64,000 nt of DNA from an uncultured Prevotellaceae bacterium (GCA_902769705.1 CACXPX010000003.1:124001-188000); one strand, 5' to 3'; numbered from the stretch's first letter, positions 1-8,774 are shown. Numbers and translations are program-made. The notes: a model not told the origin generated them from the letters alone.

Positions 1-104
1 AAGCCGACCAGCAGCAGCGTATGCAACGCATGCAACAGCGCCAGCAAGGCGGTGGCGGATTCGGCGGCGGATTCGGCGGTGGTGGCTTCGGTGGCCAGCA
101 GTAA
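1..104 (+). CDS. C-terminal end of a Gly/Gln-rich protein (5' truncated by window)
   Basis: An open frame enters from the window edge (codons in phase with base 3) and stops at TAA 102-104. The visible 33 residues begin with a Gln/Arg/Met-rich stretch and end in a tail of GGGGF/GGGF repeats closing with GGQQ. The body of the gene lies outside the window, so no family can be named. The Gly/Phe/Gln composition resembles the low-complexity segments in several secreted enzymes further along this window. A terminator-like hairpin follows about 100 bp downstream. Confidence 0.6.
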   Translation, partial: ADQQQRMQRMQQRQQGGGGFGGGFGGGGFGGQQ

Positions 105-120
105 ATAATTAGATGTAGAC

Positions 121-175
121 TAGTTCTCAACAAAATCATAATTGAGTTTTATTATATCGTGTGAGAACTCAATAG
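121..175 (+). other. Two mutually exclusive 8-bp inverted repeats in a 3' leader/trailer
   Basis: AGTTCTCA (122-129) is perfectly complementary to TGAGAACT (162-169), and ATTGAGTT (141-148) is perfectly complementary to AACTCAAT (166-173). The two right arms overlap, so only one hairpin can form at a time. The element sits between the stop codon at 104 and the terminator at 201-234. It could be a processed 3' end or a small regulatory RNA; no function is assigned. Confidence 0.4.
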
Positions 176-200
176 GCCATTAGAGGGTATTTAGGTAACA

Positions 201-234
201 GCACCTTCCTGAGAATTCAGGAGGTGCTTTTTTG
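201..234 (+). terminator. Rho-independent terminator
   Basis: Stem GCACCTTCCTGA pairs with TCAGGAGGTGC (one bulged T) around a short loop and is followed by a run of T (TTTTTTG). It lies downstream of the truncated Gly-rich gene and just upstream of the next promoter. Confidence 0.8.
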
Positions 235-261
235 TTGTTCTGACTTTTTTTTGTAACTTTG
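231..261 (+). promoter_or_regulatory. Bacteroidota-type promoter for the DUF4738 lipoprotein gene
   Basis: TTTG at 231-234 and TAACTTTG at 254-261 are separated by 19 bp, matching the TTTG / TAnnTTTG arrangement of the Bacteroidota primary sigma factor. The ATG follows 17 bp after the -7 box. Confidence 0.75.
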
Positions 262-278
262 CACCACATTTAATAACA

Positions 279-902
279 ATGAAGCAAATGAAACAAATAG
301 CAACACTGATGATGGCCGGCATATTGGCTGGCACATTCGTTTCGTGCAAGGAGAAACAACCTTCGAACGACATCATCATCACAAAGCCTGTAGAAAAACC
401 GAAGCCCAAGACCACGCAGAAGATTGGAGACTATGCACAAACCATCGAGATGCCTTGGGTGGGAGCAACATACAAAGTGGCCATAGAACGCAAGGCCGAC
501 ACAACGCTGCCCATCGTTGACGACGGAGAAGGCAACAAATACTACGACAACAGAATCTCCGTGCGCATCATCCGCCAAGACGGCTCCGAGTTCTTCAACC
601 GCACGTTCTCGAAACAAGACTTCATATCATACGTAGATGACATCTACAAGAAAAACAGTGCGCTGCTGGGTATCGTCCCCGACAAGGCAGAAGGCGACTA
701 CATCGTGTTTGCCGCCAGTGTGGGGTCACCCGACAAGAACAGCGACGAATATGTTCCCCTTGTGTTGAAGGTGTCACGATTTGGCGATGTGAAAATCAGC
801 AAGGACACACAAATGGATATCGCCAGCGACAAACAGCCAGACAACAAAAACGAACAACGCGTTGACGAAACCGAATACGACTACGAAGAAGACGGTGTAT
901 AA
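279..902 (+). CDS. DUF4738-type lipoprotein
   Basis: The 207-residue product starts with a lipoprotein signal peptide whose lipobox ends at Cys23 (GTFVSC), so it should be anchored in an envelope membrane. A Lys/Pro/Thr-rich linker (about 30-50) leads into a single beta-rich domain (about 50-175) with the phrases PWVGATYKV, YYDNRI and FFNRTFSKQDF. This pattern is what I recall for DUF4738, a Bacteroidota-specific family of unknown function. The C-terminus is acidic and low-complexity. It has its own promoter and is closed by a strong bidirectional terminator, so it looks monocistronic. The family assignment is from memory of motifs; the biochemical role is unknown. Confidence 0.75.
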   Translation: MKQMKQIATLMMAGILAGTFVSCKEKQPSNDIIITKPVEKPKPKTTQKIGDYAQTIEMPWVGATYKVAIERKADTTLPIVDDGEGNKYYDNRISVRIIRQDGSEFFNRTFSKQDFISYVDDIYKKNSALLGIVPDKAEGDYIVFAASVGSPDKNSDEYVPLVLKVSRFGDVKISKDTQMDIASDKQPDNKNEQRVDETEYDYEEDGV

Positions 903-920
903 ACAAGCGCAATAGCAACA

Positions 921-958
921 AAAAGCGGCCAACCTCCTGCTGGAGACTGGCCGCTTTA
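921..958. terminator. Bidirectional terminator between convergent genes
   Basis: AAAAGCGGCCA (921-931) pairs with TGGCCGCTTT (948-957), with further pairing of CTCC and GGAG inside. A-rich and T-rich flanks on both sides let it work for the plus-strand lipoprotein gene and the minus-strand gene ending at 984. Confidence 0.85.
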
Positions 959-983
959 TTATTCATATACGACGCCTAAGTCC

Positions 984-1364
984 TTATTTCAATAATAGCT
1001 GATGAGCATTTTCGAACTTTGGCGGATACTGGCTGATGAAACATAAGTTGACCAAACAATTGGCTGCCACTTCCACATCGGTGAGCTCAACGTCATCGTC
1101 TTTCAACACGTCTTTGCCCAAGCATTCAGCCCAAGTTCCTTCAAAATCGGCATCAACAGCCCCCATCGTCGACTCCTCGCTTTCCTCATCAATCATCACT
1201 TGATAATGAATGGTATTGTCGGAAAGAATGGGATCTGTCTCCAACAGCGTCAGATAAGCCTGCTTCAACGGAGCACGATACTTGCGAGTGCCGGGAAACA
1301 TTTGGATAATGGAATCCATGACTTCCTCGAACTCATACTTCTGGAGCAGCTCTATCAACTTCAT
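984..1364 (-). CDS. Conserved hypothetical protein downstream of ribH
   Basis: A 126-residue acidic protein beginning MKLIELLQKYEFEEV. It has no signal peptide or membrane segment, so it is probably cytoplasmic. The frame stays open 13 codons further upstream, but that would run into ribH; the ATG at 1364 lies just after the ribH stop codon (2-bp gap), which fits translational coupling. A helical N-terminal half is followed by an acidic region (EESEEST, KDDDVELTD) and a final helix. I do not recognise the family. Its tight linkage to ribH and the TPR gene suggests a three-gene minus-strand operon. Confidence 0.7.
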   Translation of the reverse strand: MKLIELLQKYEFEEVMDSIIQMFPGTRKYRAPLKQAYLTLLETDPILSDNTIHYQVMIDEESEESTMGAVDADFEGTWAECLGKDVLKDDDVELTDVEVAANCLVNLCFISQYPPKFENAHQLLLK

Positions 1365-1366
1365 CT

Positions 1367-1843
1367 TTAGAACTTGGCCATCTTGATGGCATCTATGGCG
1401 CACTCGTCGCCTTTGTTTCCCAGTTTACCACCTGCCCGGTCTTTGGCCTGCTGCAAATCATTGGTTGTCAGCAAACCGTAGATGACAGGAATCTCACTCC
1501 TTGAGTTCAATCGTGCAATGCCATAGGTGACACCCTGACAGATGTAATCAAAATGAGGAGTCTCACCACGAATGACACATCCCAAGATGATGACAGCATC
1601 GTATCCACCGTTGAGGCACATCTGGTGCGCCCCATAAATAAGTTCAAAACTACCAGGAACTGTCTTCACGTGAATGTTCTCAGGCAATGTGCCATGAGCC
1701 TCAAGCGTCTTGACTGCCCCATCGAGCAATGCCCCTGTGATTTCAGGATTCCACTCGGCCACCACGATTCCAAAGCACATGTTGCTGGCATCAGGAATCT
1801 TGCTGAAGTCGTATTCGGAGAGATTGTGCAACGCTGTCGCCAT
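1367..1843 (-). CDS. ribH: 6,7-dimethyl-8-ribityllumazine synthase
   Basis: RibH condenses 5-amino-6-ribitylamino-uracil with 3,4-dihydroxy-2-butanone 4-phosphate, the penultimate step of riboflavin synthesis, in the cytoplasm. The 158-residue length is typical. The family landmarks are present: AEWNPEIT near residue 29 (substrate loop), the [11 protein letters not shown] stretch, [14 protein letters not shown] with the catalytic-region His, and a C-terminal [15 protein letters not shown] helix. It is the middle gene of a minus-strand group, 29 bp after the TPR gene. No other riboflavin genes are in the window, which is common in Bacteroidota where rib genes are scattered. Confidence 0.96.
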   Translation of the reverse strand: MATALHNLSEYDFSKIPDASNMCFGIVVAEWNPEITGALLDGAVKTLEAHGTLPENIHVKTVPGSFELIYGAHQMCLNGGYDAVIILGCVIRGETPHFDYICQGVTYGIARLNSRSEIPVIYGLLTTNDLQQAKDRAGGKLGNKGDECAIDAIKMAKF

Positions 1844-1872
1844 ATCCTTGAGGGTGTTTCCTTGATGGAAGA

Positions 1873-2580
1873 TTATTTGGCAGAAGCGCGCTCAATGTAC
1901 TTGTCAATCTCCTGGCTCTGCACAAGTCCGGAGGTTGTGTACCTGGCCTTGATATCCTGATAGATCTTCAGAGCCTCATCCTTCTTGCCTTGTGACTCCA
2001 ATATTTCAGCAGCCTGCAGGCGGAAGGTGGGAGCAATGCTGTTGTTCACACCACCATCGCCCTTGCTGTCTGCCATATCGGCAGCCTTCTTCAAGGTGCT
2101 TACAGCTTTGTCAAGTTCGTTCACATGAGCATAAGCGTTACCCAGAGCAGCCACAGCTGCAGGGCTGACCATGTCGTCACCAGCAGTTGAGAACTTCTCG
2201 AGATAAGCAATAGCCTCTTTCCATTTGCCAAGGTTAGCCTGGCACAGACCAGCATAGAGGTTGGCCAAATTACCAGCATTGGTGCTGCTATAGTCGCTGG
2301 CGATCTTAGCGAAACCAGCATAGCTGGCGCCATCGCCATTCAGAGCCTTGTCGAACTGCTCTGCATTGAAATACTCCTGACCACGTCCCAGAGCGGTGCT
2401 GGCTTTTTCTTCGCGCGGACCAGACACGTATTCTTTATAACAGAAGATACCTGCAATGATTACCAGAAGAGCAACCACTGCGATGATGATGGCATTCTTG
2501 TTCTTGTTGAAGAATGCTTCAGATTTGTTCAGGGCCTCAGAAACTTCGAGGGCTTCCTGCTTTTGTTTTTTGTTTGCCAT
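1873..2580 (-). CDS. Membrane-anchored tetratricopeptide repeat protein (YfgM-like)
   Basis: The 235-residue protein has a charged N-terminus, one membrane segment at about 29-48 ([19 protein letters not shown]), and a TPR-type helical solenoid in the rest. Repeats are visible around [54 protein letters not shown] and [17 protein letters not shown]. The topology (short cytoplasmic end, periplasmic TPR) matches YfgM/ancillary translocon-type proteins, which help hold secreted proteins. Placement upstream of ribH is recurrent in Bacteroidales from memory. The exact partner cannot be read from sequence. Confidence 0.8.
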   Translation of the reverse strand: MANKKQKQEALEVSEALNKSEAFFNKNKNAIIIAVVALLVIIAGIFCYKEYVSGPREEKASTALGRGQEYFNAEQFDKALNGDGASYAGFAKIASDYSSTNAGNLANLYAGLCQANLGKWKEAIAYLEKFSTAGDDMVSPAAVAALGNAYAHVNELDKAVSTLKKAADMADSKGDGGVNNSIAPTFRLQAAEILESQGKKDEALKIYQDIKARYTTSGLVQSQEIDKYIERASAK

Positions 2581-2719
2581 TTATTTATTTGTTTTTTTTA
2601 ATTTTTCAATTCAAAATAGTTTTCTGCCCTATTACAAACCGCCCATATTTCGCAACGGCTCATAAAGCGTTGCAAAATTACTCAAATTCTTGCACATACT
2701 GAAATTTTTTGCCTTTTTT

Positions 2720-2750
2720 TTTGCTTTTCATGAATAAACACGTAACTTTG
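2720..2750 (+). promoter_or_regulatory. Promoter of recF
   Basis: TTTG at 2720-2723 and TAACTTTG at 2743-2750 are 19 bp apart, a near-ideal Bacteroidota promoter. The recF start codon follows about 24 bp downstream. A minus-strand TAATTTTG (2680 to 2673) may serve the divergent TPR gene, but I see no matching -33 box for it. Confidence 0.75.
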
Positions 2751-2773
2751 CATCAAATTTAAAGGCTGAAACT

Positions 2774-3892
2774 TTGATTCTCAAGAACATTTCCATCGTC
2801 AATTACAAGAACATCCAAGCGGCCAACCTCGGCTTGTCGCCCAAGATGAACTGCCTCATCGGACAAAACGGTGAGGGAAAGACGAATTTCCTGGACGCCG
2901 TCTATTATCTGTCGTTCTGCCGAAGTGCTTACAATCCTATCGACTCACAAATCATCACTCACGGACAAGAATTCTTCGTGCTGGAAGGGGATTACCTGAA
3001 CGAAAATGGCGACGAAGAACACATCTACTGCGGCATGAAGCGTGGGACGAAGAAGCACTTCAAGCGAAACAAGAAAGAATATAAACGGCTTTCACAACAC
3101 ATCGGACTCATTCCGCTGATCTTTGTTTCACCTTCCGACACCTTACTTATCGAAGGAGGCAGCGAGGAACGCCGCCGATTGATGGACATCGTCATATCCC
3201 AATACGACTACAACTATCTCGAAGCGCTCACGTCCTACAACAAGGCCTTGCAGCAACGAAACGCTCTGCTGAGACAGGAGGAAGAACCTGACGCTACGCT
3301 TCTTGATATCTGGGAGCGCGAGATGGCGCAACACGGTGAAGTGATTTACGCTAAGCGCGATGCATTCATCAAGGAACTCATTCCGCTGTTCCAGCAAATC
3401 TATCAAAAGATTTCATCCGATAAAGAGTCGGTTTCTCTGGGCTACACATCCCATTGCCAACGCGGTCCGCTGCTCGATGTCATCCAACGCGACCGTTTCA
3501 AAGACCGCGCCGTGGGCTATTCTCTGCATGGAATCCACCGCGATGACCTTGAAATGCTGATTGACGGCTATCAGATGAAACGCGAGGGAAGCCAAGGCCA
3601 ACACAAAACCTATGTGCTGGCATTAAAGCTAGCACAGTTTGTTTTTCTTGGCCGCACCTCATCAAGGACCACCCCATTGCTGCTACTCGACGACATCTTC
3701 GACAAACTGGACGCCAATCGGGTGGAACAGATTGTCCAACTGGTGTCGGGCGACAACTACGGACAAATATTCATTACCGACACCAACCGCGACCATCTGG
3801 ATCAGATATTGCAGAACAGAGCTACTGACTACAAACTCTTCTCGGTGGAAAACGGTGTCATCACAGAAAGAAAGGAGGCATCAAATGTTTAA
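2774..3892 (+). CDS. recF: DNA replication/repair protein RecF
   Basis: RecF is an SMC-like ATPase that helps RecOR load RecA at gapped DNA. The 372-residue product has Walker A GQNGEGKT at about 30-37, a Walker B region LLLLDDIFDKLD near residue 300, and the RecF phrases YLSFCRSAY and SPSDTLLIEGGSEERRRLMD. The chosen start is TTG at 2774: the conserved MILKNISIVNYKNI opening begins there, the promoter lies directly upstream, and no ATG is suitably placed. It overlaps the next gene by 8 bp, so the two are co-translated. Confidence 0.95.
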   Translation: MILKNISIVNYKNIQAANLGLSPKMNCLIGQNGEGKTNFLDAVYYLSFCRSAYNPIDSQIITHGQEFFVLEGDYLNENGDEEHIYCGMKRGTKKHFKRNKKEYKRLSQHIGLIPLIFVSPSDTLLIEGGSEERRRLMDIVISQYDYNYLEALTSYNKALQQRNALLRQEEEPDATLLDIWEREMAQHGEVIYAKRDAFIKELIPLFQQIYQKISSDKESVSLGYTSHCQRGPLLDVIQRDRFKDRAVGYSLHGIHRDDLEMLIDGYQMKREGSQGQHKTYVLALKLAQFVFLGRTSSRTTPLLLLDDIFDKLDANRVEQIVQLVSGDNYGQIFITDTNRDHLDQILQNRATDYKLFSVENGVITERKEASNV

Positions 3893-4175
3893 ACAAAAAG
3901 TACAAACGCTCGATGAAGTGCTCAACAAATTCCTACGGGAAGAAGGATTGGAGACGCCACTATTGCAAAAGCGAGTAATCGATGCATGGACTGAAGTCAC
4001 AGGAGCAACGGTAGAACACTATACGGGCGAGAAATTCATCAAGAACCAAACGCTCTTTGTGAAAATCAACAACCCATCGCTTCGACAAGACCTCTCCATG
4101 ATGCGCACCCAACTCGTCAAGCGGCTCAACGAATCTGTAGGCGCCTTCGTTATTTCCGAAGTCAAAATCTACTAG
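3885..4175 (+). CDS. DUF721 (DciA-like) protein
   Basis: A 96-residue cytoplasmic protein starting MFKQKVQTLDEVLNKFLRE. The start at 3885 overlaps the recF stop by 8 bp and is preceded by AAAGGAGG (3871-3878), an unusually good Shine-Dalgarno for this phylum. The DUF721 pattern is present: an N-terminal helix, WTEVTGATVEHYTGEKF, an edge strand TLFVKINNPSLRQDLSMMRTQ, and a C-terminal strand VISEVKIY. DUF721 includes DciA, the helicase-loading factor in bacteria lacking DnaC. Position directly after recF fits a replication or repair role. The downstream hairpin at 4235-4268 probably ends the operon. Confidence 0.85.
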   Translation: MFKQKVQTLDEVLNKFLREEGLETPLLQKRVIDAWTEVTGATVEHYTGEKFIKNQTLFVKINNPSLRQDLSMMRTQLVKRLNESVGAFVISEVKIY

Positions 4176-4234
4176 AACTAATAGTTAGCTGAATCAGCGT
4201 CTGGTTGTAACCAAGTAAAAAAGGACAAAAACAA

Positions 4235-4268
4235 AAAAAGTACCGTATCTCCCGACACGGCACTTTTC
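4235..4268 (+). terminator. Terminator after recF-DUF721
   Basis: AAAAGTACCGT (4236-4246) pairs imperfectly with ACGGCACTTTT (4256-4266), with A-rich and T-rich flanks. It is about 60 bp past the DUF721 stop. The remaining stretch to 4521 is AT-rich and shows no gene or repeat that I can support. Confidence 0.65.
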
Positions 4269-4521
4269 TAAAATAATACCTAACAATGTATACCTAAGTA
4301 ATAACTACATATTGAGAAAAACTAATAAATCCACATCTTGTTTTCGAAGCCATCGTATCAATTCAACGACGAAATCGATAAATCACACTGCAAAAGTAAT
4401 ACATTTGAAAGAAATTCATTATTTGATGTGTTTCAGAATTTTTTCTTTGTGTATCATAAATAATATTCTTTCATTTTCACTACGATTTGTTACAATTTGA
4501 ATATTTTTATCTACATTTTGG

Positions 4522-6072
4522 CTAAGGACAAACCGCACGAATGGTCAAACCAACACATCTGTCTTCCCAAGTTTTGAACGCCTTGCCCCAAAACGAATCG
4601 ATATGATAGCAGGTGGCATGATTGTCGACGACATTCAAGTCTGATGTCCAACAATATATTTGATCCACCACACTGGTAGACCCAGCATGCGGGAAATAGA
4701 TGCAGTTGCCGTTAGGCCCAGTCGCCTTCATCACTGTATGGCCATTCAGCAATACGTTTTCGAAAGTACACTTGTCCACAAGTTCCTGAAACTCCTCAGG
4801 CGTAGGAATGCGCCAATCGCCGCCCAGATATTCGTGGGCAGCATCATCCTCAAGGTCGAGCCGTGTCTTTCCGTCCACCTCGCCCCATCGGCTGTCAGTC
4901 ACGTATTTTGAGAACTTGTCTTCCTTGCACCACTTATAACTACCCCAATCGTAACGCCCTTGCTTAGCAGCCAGCTCGCCCCACGCGATGTAATAGCCGT
5001 TCTCAGTCTCCGTGCGGGCTCCTAAGTTGGCCGATGCCCAGCGCACAGAAAGACCGAGGTCTACTGCCTTGATATCGCTGGCCTTGGGCAGAGGGGCCAA
5101 TTCAACGATAGCCATGCGCAGGAAATGGGATGCATGGTCGATGGAATCCTGCAACTCCATATTAACCTTGTTGATATTGCCTAAATAGGAATGATGCTTC
5201 TGTCCGTCATTCTCGACCGCATACGCTCTCATGGCAACAGCACGCTGATGGTTCCTGTCAAGCGTCTGATAGCTCGCTGCGCTGTATTCCTCGGGATTGA
5301 TGGTGGCGAGCAGCTTTTGAGCTTCTGCAATGTTGCGGTCGAGGACGTTTAGTTTCAGATACACGGTGTCAGGCGCTGCTCCCCGTTCTTTTACAGGACG
5401 TATGGGCAGCCCCTCGCATCTGTCAACGGACCAAAAGGTCGAAACATCTATCTGGTCGATGGTGAAGACATTCAACGCCCTGACTTTGGCACAATCCTTG
5501 CACCACATCTGGGTGTCGTTGTCCCAGGTTATCAGCTCGTTGCCACGCATCCTTCCTGTGGAAGGAAAGAATACGGAATTGCCGTTAGGGCCTATCAGCA
5601 GGTAGCCGTAAACGCCATTGCTGATGGTGGGTCTCATCCTGGAGCAATTGACGTCGGTCGTATAGGAATCAGTAAGGAACTTCACCTCATCAACTGTGGG
5701 CATACGCCAGTCTTTGCCTAAGATGACCGTTGCAGCATCATCCTGAGGCTGAAGAAATTCACCATCCTTATAGTATGTTGGAGAGGTTTGCAACTTATAC
5801 GTTTCCCACGAGTAGACCTTCTTGGGCTCTGTCTCGCCCCAGGCAAAGAAGTCGCCCGTATCCTCAGGCCGCTTTGCGCCTAAATTCTTGGTAGCAATCA
5901 TGAAATTGCCGACTCCCAAGTCTACGTAGTCATCGTTCGTTTCGTACTCAGCATACTTGACAACAATCGGTTTCGGCTCTGGCTGCGGCTCCGGAACAAC
6001 ATCCTCATCCTTCTGGCATGATGCAAACATGCACATCATAAGAGATAAAAACGCATAAAATACCTTTTTCAT
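4522..6072 (-). CDS. Lipoprotein with two Fibrobacter-succinogenes-major-paralogous-type domains
   Basis: The 516-residue product has a lipobox ending at Cys20 (MMCMFASCQ) followed by acidic and Pro-rich residues, as in surface-exposed Bacteroidota lipoproteins. Two homologous domains are visible. The first (about 50-235) and second (about 335-516) share the pattern VDLG...NLGA...WGE...DDAA...LG.DWR.PT..E...L followed by GPNGN.(V/I)(Y/F)FP and a closing RCxGLxIR. This is the FISUMP/TIGR02145 style domain, found in many secreted proteins of unknown function. A helical segment of about 90 residues separates them. Upstream lies a repeat-rich 980-bp region with no clear promoter. Confidence 0.75.
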   Translation of the reverse strand: MKKVFYAFLSLMMCMFASCQKDEDVVPEPQPEPKPIVVKYAEYETNDDYVDLGVGNFMIATKNLGAKRPEDTGDFFAWGETEPKKVYSWETYKLQTSPTYYKDGEFLQPQDDAATVILGKDWRMPTVDEVKFLTDSYTTDVNCSRMRPTISNGVYGYLLIGPNGNSVFFPSTGRMRGNELITWDNDTQMWCKDCAKVRALNVFTIDQIDVSTFWSVDRCEGLPIRPVKERGAAPDTVYLKLNVLDRNIAEAQKLLATINPEEYSAASYQTLDRNHQRAVAMRAYAVENDGQKHHSYLGNINKVNMELQDSIDHASHFLRMAIVELAPLPKASDIKAVDLGLSVRWASANLGARTETENGYYIAWGELAAKQGRYDWGSYKWCKEDKFSKYVTDSRWGEVDGKTRLDLEDDAAHEYLGGDWRIPTPEEFQELVDKCTFENVLLNGHTVMKATGPNGNCIYFPHAGSTSVVDQIYCWTSDLNVVDNHATCYHIDSFWGKAFKTWEDRCVGLTIRAVCP

Positions 6073-6410
6073 ATTATCTGCTTAAATTACATTTTCTCAG
6101 CTTTCATCACGGGGATAATATACAAGCAAGCCCTTTCGTTCAAAGAGCAGCCTGCAAGGCCAACCTGCTCATAGCCTTGGGCTGGTTGCTGCTGCCCCGC
6201 GGGGCTTTTGGGGTCAACTGCAATATTAATGCCATAACTTTCTGCAAAGATACAATAAAAAGTTCAACCCACAAAGTTGATTTCAAACTTTGCTCCTCGC
6301 AGCCCCTCTTTACCTTCCAAGCGTGTAGAAAACGCACTGTCATTTGTCCCAATTGTCCACCGCAGCTGAAAAAAAGTTGGGAATGATATACAAGTAGCCC
6401 CCTTTCGGAC

Positions 6411-6542
6411 AAAGCCCACATCCGACTCCCTCAGAAGCCACAAATGACTCCCTCAGATGCCACAAATGACTCCCTCAGATGCCACAAATGACTCCACCAG
6501 ATGCCCCATGTGCGCCCCTCAAAGACCACCTCTGACAAAGCG
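6411..6542 (+). repeat. Tandem array, six 22-bp units, family 1 (copy 1)
   Basis: Six contiguous units start at 6411, 6433, 6455, 6477, 6499 and 6521. The best-conserved units read AGATGCCACAAATGA followed by CTCCCTC. The outer units are degenerate but keep exact 22-bp spacing. There are no spacers, and the period is not a multiple of three, so this is not a coding repeat or a CRISPR array. The core resembles an imperfect palindrome of 5-bp arms around CCA. Confidence 0.85.
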
Positions 6543-6765
6543 TTCGGATGCACTTCGAAAACGAGGCGCCCCTCTTCGGAAAATGATGGTCACGAGCCAT
6601 TTCATGCAATTATCGGCACCGAACTGCCACTTTTCAGCACCCTCCGAAAAGGGCATTTTCGGGCTCAGAAACCATTCGTGGGACAATTAGGACAATTGGA
6701 CATGTCTTTTTTCTGCGTCTCACCTTTTAGCTTCCCGCGCAAATGGTTGATTATCAACTACTTAA

Positions 6766-6852
6766 AATAATTATTTAATAATAATTAATATTAATTATAT
6801 ATATATTAACATATATATTATTATTATATATAATATATGTATAGAATAGATA
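6766..6852. other. A/T-only tract
   Basis: Nearly pure A/T sequence with overlapping TATATA and TAATAAT palindromes, visible as runs of ATTAATATTAATTATATATATA and TATTATTATATATAATATATG split across the line. It sits inside the repeat-rich intergenic region. It could be an easily melted site or a protein-bending site; nothing in the sequence decides this. Confidence 0.5.
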
Positions 6853-7051
6853 GATACAGATGTTTCTATCTCTATTTTCAGTTGAAAAACCACCAGTTTG
6901 AGAACCCGCTTCCGCGCAACTTTGGGCATCCTTGTCTGCGGGTGGATGCTAAGCGTGTAAAAAACGCACTGTCATTTGTCCCAATTGTCACAGGATTCTC
7001 GGGCACGTCCGCTCTGGGCTGGTTGCTACTGCCCTTCAAGGCGTTTTGGGG

Positions 7052-8716
7052 TCAACGCGATAATGTGCCTTTCATCGCAGCGGCATCGAAAACCCAGACA
7101 CCGTTAAGACAAGATACCACCAACTGGTCTGTGGCAGGTAGAAAATGGCAGTTCCTTGCCTCGTTAGCACCGATAAAGCGGTGTCGGGTGCCAAAGACGC
7201 CACGCCCAGCAGTCATGTCGAACAATTCCATATAACCATCTAAGGTGCAAACTTGATAGACGTAGTCGCGCTCCTTCATGACCTCGTCCCACACACACTT
7301 TGAGCCTCGGGCCTCAACTTCAAGAACCTCTGAATACGTCACTGGCTCCAAACCGACCACACACTCGCTGCCCGGGGCTGTGCAGATGAAGGCCTTGTTG
7401 GCAAAAGGCGACATTTGCAGGTCCATCAGATTACCACCAGCATAATACTTGTCGGAATTGAAATTCGCTTTGATATTCACTTTAACAGGCTTCTGGTGCT
7501 GCCTGTTTACCCATTCCATTGTGGAATAGACATTAGGATACATACTGGCATAGATACGCGAACAGTCGTAATTAACATACAAGTGTTCAAACTCATGTTC
7601 TACCCAATCATATCCGCTCAGCGTGATTTTGTCATCATCGGCGCTGTCAATGTATCGCCAATCCATTCCCGTGCTACCATCCGAAATCAATCGCAGAATG
7701 CCAAAACCGTCTTTGGTGAACGCCACTTCAGAAGCATAGTTCGTAGGGTACTGCGGATGGGCATACGGCGAGGTCTCCACAATTTGAACTGTCTTCACGA
7801 TTTCGCCCTTCGCAGGGTCCACCACGCAGAAGTAGTTCTGGTTTCCCATCACGTAAAGCAGCCCGTTATAGGGATTCATGCAAAGGTGCGTTGGAGCATA
7901 CGGCAGCTTTACACTCTTCATCTCCGTCATGTCATCGAGCGACACCTGCACCACCCTATTAAGGTTATCCGACCAGTTCTCAACTGCAATCCAGATGCTT
8001 TGCTTGTCAAGAGAGAGCGTAGAGTAATTAATCCATCCTGTCTCATCAGTAATTGGGAACTTCTTTTCATAAAAAGGAACCGTCACCCCTTTCTTATGCT
8101 CCACCCAGTCGCTACCCGACTTGTAATCCACAGCCAACTGAATGTCATCACCCAACCTAGAAACCTTCAACGGTGCCCGCCAGCAGAGCCCATCAGCATC
8201 CATCTTCTCCGCCTGCGCATCAATGTAATACAACTCGCTGTTTGAGTAGACATTAAGTGCCACAACAGGTCTGTCGAAGACAAACTCCACGGAGTCCAAT
8301 TCGTTTTGCACGAGATTCCCCACAATGGATCGGGTGCTCACCAGTTCTGCCGGTTTCTGCCCTTGACTGACAGTCAATGTCAACTGCCTCTGGCCTTCCG
8401 AAATAGTGACGGTTGCTTCACGGTCAGCTGCTGCCGTGTTTTCCTGCCAACTTACACAGATATTTGCGCCACCAGTACCCGATGACGGCGATACCGAGAG
8501 CCAATCGGCCGAAGAAGAAGTCGTCCACGATATGGCCATATCAGTATCAAGGTAGATATTTTCGAAACCTGCTGTATAACCTGCTTTAACGTTATCCTTC
8601 TTCAGTTTGAATTCATGAGGAACAACAGTATGGCGGTTCTCAAAAGTATCTTCAGAACAGCCAGAGAACACAAACATGCCTATAAATACAAATAAAATAA
8701 GACGTACTTTAATCAT
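7052..8716 (-). CDS. BACON-domain lipoprotein with C-terminal beta-propeller
   Basis: The frame is open from 8740, but the ATG at 8716 gives a proper lipoprotein signal (MIKVRLILFVFIGMFVFSGC), so I choose it (554 residues). A BACON domain lies at about 50-125 (ISWTTSSSADWLSVSPSSG ... TVTISEGQRQLTLTVSQGQ), a module common in Bacteroidota carbohydrate-related surface proteins. Residues from about 210 to the end look like a YVTN/SMP-30-type propeller (YAPTHLCMNPYNGLLYVMGNQ; SPFANKAFICTAPGSECV). It is the last gene of a five-gene minus-strand operon. Its stop codon lies within a copy of an intergenic repeat, suggesting the C-terminus was shaped by that element. Confidence 0.75.
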   Translation of the reverse strand: MIKVRLILFVFIGMFVFSGCSEDTFENRHTVVPHEFKLKKDNVKAGYTAGFENIYLDTDMAISWTTSSSADWLSVSPSSGTGGANICVSWQENTAAADREATVTISEGQRQLTLTVSQGQKPAELVSTRSIVGNLVQNELDSVEFVFDRPVVALNVYSNSELYYIDAQAEKMDADGLCWRAPLKVSRLGDDIQLAVDYKSGSDWVEHKKGVTVPFYEKKFPITDETGWINYSTLSLDKQSIWIAVENWSDNLNRVVQVSLDDMTEMKSVKLPYAPTHLCMNPYNGLLYVMGNQNYFCVVDPAKGEIVKTVQIVETSPYAHPQYPTNYASEVAFTKDGFGILRLISDGSTGMDWRYIDSADDDKITLSGYDWVEHEFEHLYVNYDCSRIYASMYPNVYSTMEWVNRQHQKPVKVNIKANFNSDKYYAGGNLMDLQMSPFANKAFICTAPGSECVVGLEPVTYSEVLEVEARGSKCVWDEVMKERDYVYQVCTLDGYMELFDMTAGRGVFGTRHRFIGANEARNCHFLPATDQLVVSCLNGVWVFDAAAMKGTLSR

Positions 8717-8774
8717 ACCGTAATTATCCTTTCTAATCATTTCCTGAGATACAAATTCCTAAAACGCCGATGGA

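Larger units (their letters stand above)
6073..7051. repeat. Repeat-dense intergenic region (three dispersed repeat types)
   Basis: No gene is supported here. Repeat C (ATATACAAG...CCCTTTCG..CAAAG) occurs at 6111-6147 and 6379-6415. Repeat A (GGGCTGGTTGCT.CTGCCC ... TTTTGGGGTCAAC) occurs at 6178-6223 and 7015-7057, the second copy running into the 3' end of the next gene. Repeat B (AAGCGTGTA.AAAACGCAC followed by TGTCATTTGTCCCAATTGTC) occurs at 6318-6358 and 6950-6992, with a partial inverted copy near 6680-6706. A tandem 22-bp array (6411-6542) and an extreme A/T tract (about 6766-6852) lie between. Confidence 0.7.

Noticed and set aside
3639..3884. Extended start of the DUF721 gene
   Set aside because: The extension overlaps recF out of frame; the ATG at 3885 follows a strong Shine-Dalgarno and begins the conserved domain.
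6411..6542. CRISPR array
   Set aside because: The 22-bp units are directly joined with no unique spacers, and no cas gene is present. The same applies to the arrays at 15335, 33683 and 51114.
7415..8245. 276-residue plus-strand open frame
   Set aside because: Antisense to the BACON/propeller lipoprotein gene; it is rich in rare residues and lacks any recognisable motif.
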